From an uncultured Bacilli bacterium (GTDB taxonomy: Bacteria > Bacillota_I > Bacilli_A > RF39 > UBA660), in assembly GCA_947631655.1 (NCBI GenBank), contig CANRME010000011.1, positions 1 through 21,388 on the forward strand: a stretch of DNA of 21,388 bases, in the 5' to 3' direction. The stretch's first letter is position 1; each line of letters begins with the position of its first letter. This document shows, piece by piece, positions 12,167-20,236 of the stretch. The position numbers and the translations under genes are program-made. Below the pieces are notes generated by a model, which worked only from the letters and a program-made list of their open reading frames with translations, had not been told where the DNA came from and did no database searches.

Positions 12167-15100
12167 ATGGAAGAAGAAAAGAAGGTTATAGTAGAAAGTA
12201 ATAATAAAGAAGATAAAAATAATAGAAAATGGTTATGGTTATTAGTACTATTAATGCTATTATTAATTACCAGCTGTACAGCATTTAAATATTTTACTGA
12301 TCGTTTTGGTATAAATATTGATGCTAATAATAAATTTGTAAATGTCGACTGGGACGGTGATGGGTTACCTGATTTTAATATAGATACTGATGGTGATGGT
12401 AAACCTGATAAAAACTTATTGAATCAAGACCGTGATGGCGATGGCGTTTGTGATTTAAACTGTGATACTGATGGCGATGGTAAACCTGATAAAAATGTCG
12501 ATATTTCAGGAAATGGTATTTGCGACTATAATTGTTATTATGGAGACCGTTGTTATAAAAACTGTGTAAGTAGCAATGGTGAAATTATAAATGGCGATAC
12601 TAATGGTGATGGTAAATGTGACCGTAACTGTGATACTGATGGTGATGGTAAACCCGACAAAAATGTCGATACTGATGGCGATGGCGTTTGTGATTTAAAC
12701 TGTGATGGCGACTTTAGCTGTAAATTAAATTGTGATGTTGATAATGATAATGTTTGTGATATAAATTGTGATTCAAATGGTGACGGAAAACCTGATGTTA
12801 ATTTAGATACTAATGGTGATGGCGTTTGTGATTTAAACTGTGATAAATATCATAACAATGTCTGTGATTACAACTGTGATACTAATGGCGATATGATATG
12901 TGATAAGAATTGTGAAGGAGAAACACAATGTAGATTTAATTGTGATTTAAATAGTGATAGCAAATGCGATTATAACTGTGATACTAATGGCGATGGTAAA
13001 CCTGATAATAATGTTGATACCAATGGTGATGGTATATGTGATTTAAACTGTGACACTAATGGTGATGGTAAACCTGATAAGAACTTAGATACCGATGGTG
13101 ATGGTATATGCGATAAGAATTGTGATGGTAAAGATTCATGTCACTTAAATTGTGATGATAATAATGATAATATTTGTGACCGTAATTGCGACTCTGATGG
13201 CGATGGAAAACCTGATAAAAACCTAGATACTAATGGTGATGGCGTTTGTGATTTAAATTGTGATACTGATGGTGACGGGAACCCTGATAAAAATGTCGAT
13301 ACCAATGGCGATGGTATATGTGATAAAAATTGTGACGGAAATGGTGTTTGCTTACGTAATTGTGATGTAAATAATGATGATCGTTGTGACTTAAACTGCG
13401 ATGTTAATGATGATGGTAAATGTGATTATAACTGTGATACTACTGGTAATGGTACTTGTAATAAAAACTGTGATGTAAATACCGATGGTATTTGTGATTA
13501 TAATTGTTATAACGATAAAACTGGTAAATGTGAATACAATTGTGATACTGACAATGATAAGATTTGTGATTATAACTGTGATACCAACGGTGATGGTAAG
13601 CCTGATAAAAATTTAGACACTGATGGCGATGGTAAATGCGATAAGAATTGCGACGATAGTAGTGTATGTAAAAAGAATTGCGATGATAATAAAGACGGAA
13701 CTTGTGATCGTAACTGCGATACTGATGGTGATGGAAAACCTGATAAGAATTTAGATACCAATGGTGATGGTGTTTGTGACTTAAATTGTGATATCAATGG
13801 TGACGGCAGCTGTGATAAGAATTGTGATACCAATAATGATGGTGTTTGCGATAAAAATTGTGAAATGAAATGTAGCATCAATTGTGATACTAACCATGAT
13901 GGCAATTGCGATTATAACTGTGATACCGATAACGATGGAAGATGCGATAAGAATTGCGATGCCAACAATGATGGTCTTTGTGATTTAAACTGTGATGTTA
14001 ATGGTAATGGCAAATGTGACCGTAACTGTGATAAAAACGGCGATGGTAAATGCGATATAAACTGTGACACTAATGGTGATAAGGAACCAGACAAAAACAT
14101 TGATGATGATGGTGATGGCAAATGTGACCGTAACTGTGATACCAATGGTGATGGTACTTGTGATGTCAACTGCGACCACAATAATAATGGAGTATGTAAT
14201 ACCAATTGTGATACCGATGGTGATGGTATACCAGATAAAAACTTCGATGACAATGGTGATGGTAAGTGTGATCGTAACTGTGATACCAATAATGATGGCA
14301 AATGTAACCTAAATTGTGATTCTAATTTAGATGGTAAATGTGACTATAATTGTGATTCAAATGGTGACGGCGAATGTGACATAAATTGTGATACTACGGG
14401 AAATGATAAACCAGACATGAATTTAGATACTGATGGTGATGGCAAGTGTGATGTTAACTGTGATACTGATAAAGATGGTATTTGTGATACTAATTGTGAT
14501 GTTGATGGTGATGGCAAACCAGATAAAAACTTCGATGATAACGGTGATGGCAAATGTGACCGCAACTGTGATGAAACTGGTAATGGTAAATGTGACAAGA
14601 ACTGTGATACCGATGGTGATGGTAAACCAGATTTAAATGTTGATAGTAATAATGATGGTATACCAGATACTAATATTGATGACAATGGTGATGGTAAGTG
14701 TGACCGCAACTGTGATTCCAATAACGATGGTAAATGCGACTTAAATTGTGATAAAGATTTAGATGGCGTTTGCGAGACTAACTGTGATACTACTGGCGAT
14801 GGTAAACCTGATACCAACATTGATGAAACCGGTGACGGTAAATGTAATAGAAACTGTGATAACGATGGCGATGGCGACTGTGATGTTAACTGTGATGCAA
14901 CCGGCGACGGTAAATGTAACACCAATTGTGATACTACCGGCGACGGTAAACCTGACTTAAATATTGATAGTAATAATGATGGCGTTTGTGATACCAATTG
15001 CGATACTACTGGTGATGGCAAAGCTGATACCAATATCGATGATGATGGCGATGGCAAGTGTGATCGTAACTGCGACCCTGACAATGATGGTAATTGTGAC

Positions 15101-15763
15101 GTTAACTGTGATGCCGACTTTGATGGCAAGTGCGATACTAACTGTGATGCTGATGGTGATGGCAAAGCTGATACCAATATCGACGATGATAACGATGGCA
15201 AGTGTGATCGTAACTGTGACCCTGATAATGATGGTGAATGTGATTTAAACTGTGACTTTAATGATGATAAATTATGTGATTTAAATTGTGATACTGACGG
15301 TGATGGTGAACCAGATGAAAATATTGATACCGACGGCGATGGTGTTTGTGACCATAAATGTACCGATGTAGATATAAATGAAATTTTTGAATTTGAAGCA
15401 TTAACAACAGTCAATGCAGAAAATATAGTACCAGGATGGACAGCATCACAAGAATTTAGAGTTAATAATAGAAGTAATGCAACATATTATTATCAATTAG
15501 TATGGTTTGATATGGACAATACCTTTACTCGACAAGAGGACTTAGTATATAGCGTAAGTATTGATGTTAATGGAAGTTATGAAGAAGTAGTACATGAAAG
15601 AAAAATACCAAGTGGTGAAGAAATAATCTTTGATGACCAAATTATTCTTCCTGGTAGATACCAAAACATTAAAATAACTTACAAATATATCAATCAAGAT
15701 TTCAGTCAAGATGTCGATCAAGGAAAACATATAAGTGGTAAATTAGGAATTGGATTAGACTAA
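12167..15763 (+). CDS. giant exported calcium-loop repeat protein with C-terminal TasA-like domain
   Basis: This 1198-residue protein has three parts. (1) A charged N-terminus and a hydrophobic helix (22-36) ending in TAFKYFTD, which resembles the TFAYFTA cleavage region of the TasA-like proteins at 6352-8949. (2) From about residue 59 to 1062 there are about 80 units with a 12-residue period, of type NCDTNGDGKCDR. The DxDGDGxxD core is the calcium loop of thrombospondin type 3, dockerin and EF-hand repeats. Many units carry CxxxC; others have P and V/L/I/F at both places together. (3) A C-terminal domain of about 135 residues, with NAENIVPGW, SNATYYYQLVW, KITYKYIN and ISGKLGIG, is related to the small TasA-like subunits. 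I infer a long rigid calcium- and disulfide-braced stalk carrying a fibre-like head. AAGGTGA precedes the start. Function is not known. Confidence 0.85.
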   Translation: MEEEKKVIVESNNKEDKNNRKWLWLLVLLMLLLITSCTAFKYFTDRFGINIDANNKFVNVDWDGDGLPDFNIDTDGDGKPDKNLLNQDRDGDGVCDLNCDTDGDGKPDKNVDISGNGICDYNCYYGDRCYKNCVSSNGEIINGDTNGDGKCDRNCDTDGDGKPDKNVDTDGDGVCDLNCDGDFSCKLNCDVDNDNVCDINCDSNGDGKPDVNLDTNGDGVCDLNCDKYHNNVCDYNCDTNGDMICDKNCEGETQCRFNCDLNSDSKCDYNCDTNGDGKPDNNVDTNGDGICDLNCDTNGDGKPDKNLDTDGDGICDKNCDGKDSCHLNCDDNNDNICDRNCDSDGDGKPDKNLDTNGDGVCDLNCDTDGDGNPDKNVDTNGDGICDKNCDGNGVCLRNCDVNNDDRCDLNCDVNDDGKCDYNCDTTGNGTCNKNCDVNTDGICDYNCYNDKTGKCEYNCDTDNDKICDYNCDTNGDGKPDKNLDTDGDGKCDKNCDDSSVCKKNCDDNKDGTCDRNCDTDGDGKPDKNLDTNGDGVCDLNCDINGDGSCDKNCDTNNDGVCDKNCEMKCSINCDTNHDGNCDYNCDTDNDGRCDKNCDANNDGLCDLNCDVNGNGKCDRNCDKNGDGKCDINCDTNGDKEPDKNIDDDGDGKCDRNCDTNGDGTCDVNCDHNNNGVCNTNCDTDGDGIPDKNFDDNGDGKCDRNCDTNNDGKCNLNCDSNLDGKCDYNCDSNGDGECDINCDTTGNDKPDMNLDTDGDGKCDVNCDTDKDGICDTNCDVDGDGKPDKNFDDNGDGKCDRNCDETGNGKCDKNCDTDGDGKPDLNVDSNNDGIPDTNIDDNGDGKCDRNCDSNNDGKCDLNCDKDLDGVCETNCDTTGDGKPDTNIDETGDGKCNRNCDNDGDGDCDVNCDATGDGKCNTNCDTTGDGKPDLNIDSNNDGVCDTNCDTTGDGKADTNIDDDGDGKCDRNCDPDNDGNCDVNCDADFDGKCDTNCDADGDGKADTNIDDDNDGKCDRNCDPDNDGECDLNCDFNDDKLCDLNCDTDGDGEPDENIDTDGDGVCDHKCTDVDINEIFEFEALTTVNAENIVPGWTASQEFRVNNRSNATYYYQLVWFDMDNTFTRQEDLVYSVSIDVNGSYEEVVHERKIPSGEEIIFDDQIILPGRYQNIKITYKYINQDFSQDVDQGKHISGKLGIGLD
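12341..15352 (+). repeat. 36-bp-period coding repeat array
   Basis: This is a tandem coding array with units of mostly 36 bases around GATGGTGATGGTAAA-type strings. Units are diverged at silent positions, with a few shorter units. Open frames on the other strand and in other frames are a by-product of the repeat. Confidence 0.9.
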
Positions 15764-15779
15764 AAACTAATCCTTTTTT
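15752..15779 (+). terminator. terminator of the stalk-protein operon
   Basis: GGATTAG (15752-15758) pairs with CTAATCC (15767-15773), followed by six T residues. The stem begins within the last codons. Confidence 0.88.
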
Positions 15780-15816
15780 ATTTACAATTTATTTATAAAG
15801 TATATATATTTAACTC

Positions 15817-15845
15817 TTGTCAAACCTAATAATATAAACTATAAT
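15817..15845 (+). promoter_or_regulatory. promoter of the SipW-like signal peptidase gene
   Basis: TTGTCA (15817-15822), a 17-base spacer and a perfect TATAAT (15840-15845). The gene therefore has its own supply, separate from the phase-variable operons. Confidence 0.8.
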
Positions 15846-15866
15846 TAATTATAGAGTAGAAGGCAA

Positions 15867-16730
15867 ATGTGTATGAATGAAGGAAAGAATAAAAATTGGG
15901 TTATTAAATATATATCTAAAGTTTTCTCTTGGTTTCTTATAACTATACTTGTTTTAGTTGCCAGTTTTTTAGTTTATTATGTTGTAGCAACTAATATCTA
16001 TGCTAGTAAAGGTGAACAATTTAAACCCAAATTTTCTTTATATACAATTATAAGTCCTAGTATGGTGCCCAATATAAATGTTTATGATGTTATTTTTAAT
16101 GTTCGAGTAGATAATCTTAGTAAATTAAAAGAGGGCGATGTTATTACATTTATTTCTAGCGGAAATTTAAATGAAGGTATGACTGTAACCCACCGGATAG
16201 TAGATATAATTGAAACCGATGAAGGTTTAAAATTTAAAACTAAAGGTGACAATAATTTAGTCCCTGATTCTGCCTTAGTTGAACCAGGAAATGTTCTTGG
16301 AAAAACTTTATTTAAAATTCCTCAATTAGGACGTGTTCAATCCTTACTTGCTACTAAAGGAGGATGGTTATTTCTAGTATTACTACCTGCTTTAGGTATT
16401 ATAATTTATGATATTATCAAGATAATTAAATTAACTACTGTTAAAAAGAAAGTTGATCAAAGTATTCTAGATAATAAGATAAAAATTGATCCAGAACAAA
16501 TAAAAAGAGAAGAAGCAAGAAAAGAAGAATTAAAGAATAAACTATTAAACAATGACAAATATTTAGAGTTAGAAAATAAAGAATCAGAAGAAAAAATAAA
16601 ACCAGAAAAAGAAAAAGTTATTACTAACCATCCTCCTAAGAAAAAATCAAATAAAAAGAAGAAAAAAAATAATTCTAAACAAAAACCAAAAGTTGTTAAA
16701 ATGAATGTGAACTTGCCCAAGAAAAAATAA
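15867..16730 (+). CDS. sipW: SipW-type signal peptidase I
   Basis: This is a 287-residue S26B (ER-type) signal peptidase. A membrane helix (about 20-42) is followed by the catalytic serine in IISPSMVPN (S65) and by VTHRIVDI, where His109 takes the place of the bacterial lysine; this Ser-His pair is the mark of SipW and eukaryotic-type peptidases. TKGDNNLVPD is the conserved Asp box. A second helix lies at about 168-190. An unusual tail of nearly 100 residues rich in lysine and glutamate then faces the cytoplasm, longer than in Bacillus SipW. SipW cleaves TasA-like precursors, and at least three full-length candidates lie in this window. AGAAGG stands close to ATG 15867; ATG 15873 is better spaced and also possible. 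The gene has its own promoter. Confidence 0.9.
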   Translation: MCMNEGKNKNWVIKYISKVFSWFLITILVLVASFLVYYVVATNIYASKGEQFKPKFSLYTIISPSMVPNINVYDVIFNVRVDNLSKLKEGDVITFISSGNLNEGMTVTHRIVDIIETDEGLKFKTKGDNNLVPDSALVEPGNVLGKTLFKIPQLGRVQSLLATKGGWLFLVLLPALGIIIYDIIKIIKLTTVKKKVDQSILDNKIKIDPEQIKREEARKEELKNKLLNNDKYLELENKESEEKIKPEKEKVITNHPPKKKSNKKKKKNNSKQKPKVVKMNVNLPKKK

Positions 16731-16755
16731 AGGTTAATCGTTAACCTTTATTTTT
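16723..16755. terminator. bidirectional terminator between sipW and the glycosyltransferase
   Basis: A 15-bp perfect stem (16723-16737 with 16741-16755, loop TCG) has an A-run on one side and a T-run on the other. It serves both convergent genes and overlaps both stop codons. Confidence 0.88.
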
Positions 16756-17925
16756 ATGGTCTTCCAAGGCTTTATAATACACCTTTAAAATATCACTAGC
16801 AAACACTTCTTTAGAATATTTATAAATACTATTTTTAGCATTAATACACATTGTATCATATAAATCTTTATTGCTCATAAGTTTTAATACTATATCAATA
16901 AATTCTTTCTTATTACTAAATAAATAACCATTATAATTATGTTGAACCATTTCTCTAAAACTTTCATCATTAATACATATAACTGGTTTAGATGCTGCTA
17001 ACCCTTCAATAATGGTAAGACCTTGAGTTTCCGTTTGAGAAAAAGATACCATAATATTAAATAAATTATAATAAGTAGGAATATCAGCATATTGAACTAA
17101 ACCTGTAAATACTACATTATCTTTAAGATTCAAATCTTTACTTAATTTTTTTAATTCCTCTAACTCAGGGCCATCTCCTACTAAAATAAGTTTACAACGA
17201 TTATTTAATTCCCGTAAGTCTTTAAAAGATTTTAATAATTTATCTAAACTCTTTTCTTTGGCAATTCTTCCTACGCATCCAATAATAAAATCATCTTTAT
17301 TTAATTTATATTTAGCTTTTAATTTTTTAATTTCATTTTGCATTTTATCATTTATTTCAAATTTAGTTGTATCTATTCCCGTTGGTATAACATTAATATG
17401 TTTTGCTATATCATACTTAGAAATAAATAAATCTTTAATTTTATCTGTCGGTACAATTAATTCATCACAATTCTTATCACAGAAATATTTTGTTAATTTA
17501 ATAACAATTTTTTTGCCAAAATTATCAAAATGTCCATGAGTTACATAATGTACATAATCTTCTAATAACGTATGATAAGTATGAACTACTGGAATATTAA
17601 GTTTTTTCGCCACGATTCTAGAAAAAGTTCCTAAAGCAAATTCGGTTTGAGAATGTATTATATCTATGTTCCAAGTTTTAATTATTTTTAAAGCTTTACG
17701 AGAATAGATACTAGTAAGTCTAGTCTTATAAATACCCGTTTTAACCCCAGGAATATAGATTATTTTATTTTTTTTATCATATTTAAATTCATATTTTTCT
17801 AAATTAGCTGTAACTATATAAACTTCATGCCCCATATTAATTAATGCTTCTTTTAACATTTTAATACTTGTTGTAACACCAGATAAATGGGGTTCATAAG
17901 CATCTGTAAAAATTGCTATTTTCAT
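16741..17925 (-). CDS. GT4 glycosyltransferase, probable 1,2-diacylglycerol 3-alpha-glucosyltransferase
   Basis: This 394-residue GT-B enzyme has no membrane segments. The N-terminal domain has IFTDAYEPHLSGVTTSI, IDIIHSQTEFALGTFSR and VVHTYHTLLEDYVHY, a combination typical of the alpha-monoglucosyldiacylglycerol synthases of Acholeplasma and Gram-positive bacteria. The C-terminal domain has GCVGRIAKEKSLDKLLKSF, LVGDGPELEELK and the E-x7-E motif in SQTETQGLTIIEG. It would transfer glucose from UDP-glucose to diacylglycerol on the inner membrane face, giving a membrane glycolipid or lipoteichoic acid anchor. The specific acceptor is an inference from family pattern. GAGGTA is placed five bases before the ATG. 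The gene is monocistronic. Confidence 0.82.
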   Translation of the reverse strand: MKIAIFTDAYEPHLSGVTTSIKMLKEALINMGHEVYIVTANLEKYEFKYDKKNKIIYIPGVKTGIYKTRLTSIYSRKALKIIKTWNIDIIHSQTEFALGTFSRIVAKKLNIPVVHTYHTLLEDYVHYVTHGHFDNFGKKIVIKLTKYFCDKNCDELIVPTDKIKDLFISKYDIAKHINVIPTGIDTTKFEINDKMQNEIKKLKAKYKLNKDDFIIGCVGRIAKEKSLDKLLKSFKDLRELNNRCKLILVGDGPELEELKKLSKDLNLKDNVVFTGLVQYADIPTYYNLFNIMVSFSQTETQGLTIIEGLAASKPVICINDESFREMVQHNYNGYLFSNKKEFIDIVLKLMSNKDLYDTMCINAKNSIYKYSKEVFASDILKVYYKALEDHKNKG

Positions 17926-17959
17926 AAAACTACCTCAAATTCTATACACTTGTAAATTT

Positions 17960-17988
17960 ATTATAACATTTTAAAAGTTTTTATTCAA
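17960..17988 (-). promoter_or_regulatory. promoter of the glycosyltransferase
   Basis: On the minus strand TTGAAT, a 17-base spacer and a perfect TATAAT. It diverges from the ORF6N promoter. Confidence 0.75.
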
Positions 17989-18004
17989 TTTCATTTATTT
18001 TTCC

Positions 18005-18034
18005 TTGACGAACGTGAGTTTGCAGTTATATAAT
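18005..18034 (+). promoter_or_regulatory. promoter of the ORF6N gene
   Basis: TTGACG, an 18-base spacer and TATAAT. It is a standard promoter, unlike the shared accessory leader. Confidence 0.75.
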
Positions 18035-18070
18035 AATTTTACAAGTAGAAAATAAGTTGGTTTTATTTTA

Positions 18071-18565
18071 ATGAACAAACTAATAATAAGTAATACTAAA
18101 ATTGAAAATATGATCTATGAAATAAGGGGTAAACAAGTTATGCTTGATTCAGACTTAGCTTATTTATATAATGTGGAAACTAAAAGAATTAATGAAGCAG
18201 TTAGAAACAATCCGCAAAAGTTTCCTGAAAGGTTTAGTTTCATTCTAACAGAAAGTGAGTGGCAAGTTCTAAGGTCGAAAATTTCGACCCTAAAAGAACA
18301 ACCTAAAGGAAAAGGTCACCACCGAAAATATAATCCTAGAGTTTTTACAGAGCAAGGCGTTGCTATGTTAGCAACGATTTTAAAGTCTCCTATTGCTATT
18401 CAAACAAGTATTAACATAATGGATGCTTTTGTTAAAATGCGAAGGTATCTTTCTAATGACTTAATAGAGTTAACTTATATGAAAAAACAAATTCTTAATA
18501 ATAGTAATAATATTGATAAAAACACCGAAATATTAAATTATTACAAGAATCATTTAATAAATTAA
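18071..18565 (+). CDS. ORF6N-domain protein, N-terminal part before a frameshift
   Basis: The first 164 codons carry a complete ORF6N DNA-binding domain: IYEIRGKQVMLDSDLAYLYN, then NPQKFPERFSFILTESEW, then PRVFTEQGVAMLATILKS and the helix INIMDAFVKMRRYL. ORF6N is a KilA-N-related domain common in phages and in accessory DNA of gut bacteria. After DKNTEIL the frame ends quickly at TAA, while the matching continuation LLQESFNKLNEKQKV lies in the -1 frame, so the gene has lost one base near 18530-18540 or the sequence has an error there. The ribosome site is poor. A palindrome lies inside the gene at 18273-18289. Confidence 0.82.
   Translation: MNKLIISNTKIENMIYEIRGKQVMLDSDLAYLYNVETKRINEAVRNNPQKFPERFSFILTESEWQVLRSKISTLKEQPKGKGHHRKYNPRVFTEQGVAMLATILKSPIAIQTSINIMDAFVKMRRYLSNDLIELTYMKKQILNNSNNIDKNTEILNYYKNHLIN
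18273..18289. repeat. intragenic palindrome in the ORF6N gene
   Basis: GGTCGAAA and TTTCGACC are perfect reverse complements around one A. Five further pairs (GTTCT 18266-18270 with AGAAC 18295-18299) flank it. It encodes SKIST, in the linker just before the second half of the domain. Confidence 0.75.
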
Positions 18566-18978
18566 ATGAAAAACAAAAGGTAAGTGAAATATATTTTAAT
18601 GGTCAAATATTTGATGCTTATTCTAAAATATTAGATATTTTTAAAAAAGCTAAAAATAACTTAATTATAATTGATGCTTATGCCGATAATACTTTATTAG
18701 ATATTGTAAAAAGATTAAATATAAATGTAACGATAATAACTAAAGCAAATAATTTATTAACAAAACAAGATATTGAAAAGTATAATAAACAATATCATAA
18801 TTTGAGTGTTAAATATGATAATACCTTTCATGATAGATATTTTATCTTAGATAAAGGAAGAGTATATCATTGTGGAACAAGTATTAATCGAATTGGGTAT
18901 AAAACATTTTCCATTACCTTAATAAATGATAAAGATATATGTAATACTTTAATAAATAAAATAATAAGTATAATTTAA
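18541..18978 (+). pseudogene. C-terminal part of the ORF6N protein, out of frame
   Basis: An open frame without a start codon reads LLQESFNKLNEKQKV, then EIYFNGQIFDAYSKILDIF, LIIIDAYADNTLLDIV, KYDNTFHDRYFILDKG and YHCGTSINRIG, ending at TAA 18976-18978. This is the usual C-terminal domain of ORF6N proteins, with a phospholipase-D-like HDR motif. The full gene would span 18071-18978 and encode about 300 residues. Confidence 0.78.
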
Positions 18979-19013
18979 AGTTTAATATTACAGTTTAGAA
19001 TTTTAGAAATATA

Positions 19014-19042
19014 TTGCTTTAATAAATGGTTTTTAGTATAAT
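19014..19042 (+). promoter_or_regulatory. promoter of the Fic gene
   Basis: TTGCTT, a 17-base spacer and a perfect TATAAT, 28 bases before the start codon. Confidence 0.8.
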
Positions 19043-19070
19043 ACATTCGACTTAGAAAGAAGGGGGTTAA

Positions 19071-20210
19071 ATGGATAACTTTTCTAAAATAAAGCTAGAA
19101 ATGAAAAATGGGAAATATATCCATTTAAATGCTGATTATTTAAAACCTTTTGAAGATGACTTACTACATCTTATTGATGATGAAGACTTCATGAAAACAT
19201 TATCCTTTGCTAAACGTATGATGATGGGTTCTGAAATAAAATCCAATAATGCTATTGAAGGGATTATTGATGATATATCTTTAATTGAAGATGTTATAAA
19301 AAGAAGAAAAAAGCCCTTATCTGAAGAAGAAAGAAAAAGAATAATTAATCTTTATCATGGTTATCAATATATTTTAAACCACAAGAGTATTAATAAAGAT
19401 AGCTTAAAAGAATTATATAGTATTTTAAGTAAAGGCTTATTAACCGAGAATTATATTAATAATATGGGTGATTACTATCGCAATAAACCCGTAATAATTT
19501 ATAAGCACTATGTTGATAACCCATATACAGGAATGGATGCTTCCAAATTAGATTATTATATGAATCAATTTTTTACTTATGTTAATAGTTCTCTAAATAG
19601 TAATTCCGAAATAGATATATTTATAAAATCACAAATAATGCACTTCTATTTTGTTTACGTTCATCCTTATTTTGACGTTAATGGAAGAACTAGTAGAACC
19701 ATATCTATGTGGTATTTATTAAATAATAAAGCTTATCCTTATATAATATTTAATAGAGCCATATCTTTTGCCAGAAGAGAATATGATGAAAGTATTATTA
19801 AAGGAAGAGAAGGCGATATAACTTTATTTCTCAAATATATGTTAATAGAAGTTACAAAAGAATTAGAAAAAGAATATGTCTTACATAATATTAAAACCAG
19901 CTTAAATATAACATTATCTCGAGAAGATACTCAGATGATTGATTATTTACTATCTATGAAAAGTAATTTAACTGCTAAAGACTTAGCGACTCTTTATAAT
20001 AATTATAATAAACACAGAAGAACTAGTGAAATATTTGAAGAACGAATTATTCCTCTCTTAGATAAAAAAGTTTTAATTAATTTAGGTGAAACTAAAGGAT
20101 TTATCAAGAAAGATACTCCTAATATAAAGATTACAATTAATTCTGATGCTTTAGATGTTAATTTCGAAAAAATTAAATATTTAAACTTAAAAAGGTTTAT
20201 AAATAAATAA
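19071..20210 (+). CDS. Fic-family protein (putative AMP transferase)
   Basis: This 379-residue Fic protein is of the class with an N-terminal inhibitory helix. The active site reads HPYFDVNGRTSR (198-209): the catalytic His, the Asp and the NGR-R phosphate loop are kept, but the usual Gly before NGR is Val. The inhibitory motif (S/T)xxxE(G/N) appears as NAIEG within SNNAIEG (58-64), with Asn in the Ser/Thr place and Glu63 kept. The C-terminal 100 residues look like a winged helix-turn-helix (SREDTQMIDYLLS, LTAKDLATLYN). Family knowledge: Fic enzymes AMPylate target proteins; many bacterial ones act in toxin-antitoxin or stress control. The target is unknown. AAGGGGG is a strong ribosome site. 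No separate antitoxin gene is seen. Confidence 0.87.
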   Translation: MDNFSKIKLEMKNGKYIHLNADYLKPFEDDLLHLIDDEDFMKTLSFAKRMMMGSEIKSNNAIEGIIDDISLIEDVIKRRKKPLSEEERKRIINLYHGYQYILNHKSINKDSLKELYSILSKGLLTENYINNMGDYYRNKPVIIYKHYVDNPYTGMDASKLDYYMNQFFTYVNSSLNSNSEIDIFIKSQIMHFYFVYVHPYFDVNGRTSRTISMWYLLNNKAYPYIIFNRAISFARREYDESIIKGREGDITLFLKYMLIEVTKELEKEYVLHNIKTSLNITLSREDTQMIDYLLSMKSNLTAKDLATLYNNYNKHRRTSEIFEERIIPLLDKKVLINLGETKGFIKKDTPNIKITINSDALDVNFEKIKYLNLKRFINK

Positions 20211-20236
20211 GAAGCTATCACTTTGATAACTTCTTT
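20211..20236. terminator. convergent terminator between Fic and the ABC permease
   Basis: The 10-base arms 20211-20220 and 20224-20233 pair in nine positions on the plus strand, and in all ten on the minus strand with one G-U. TTTT follows on the plus side. It overlaps the permease stop codon. Confidence 0.65.

Noticed and set aside
12167..12300. Lipobox-like LITSC at the end of the stalk protein's hydrophobic segment
   Set aside because: It fits the lipobox loosely, but the following TAFKYFTD matches the SipW-type signals of the neighbouring subunits better; a lipoprotein anchor is not excluded.
12341..15352. 36-bp-period array that could look like a CRISPR or minisatellite
   Set aside because: The units are contiguous, without spacers, and all lie in one long open frame with calcium-loop codons; no cas genes are near.
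13570..15414. Several long open frames on the minus strand and in other plus frames
   Set aside because: They are mirror frames of the repeat array, rich in S/P/L/Q or V/M/T strings, without ribosome sites.
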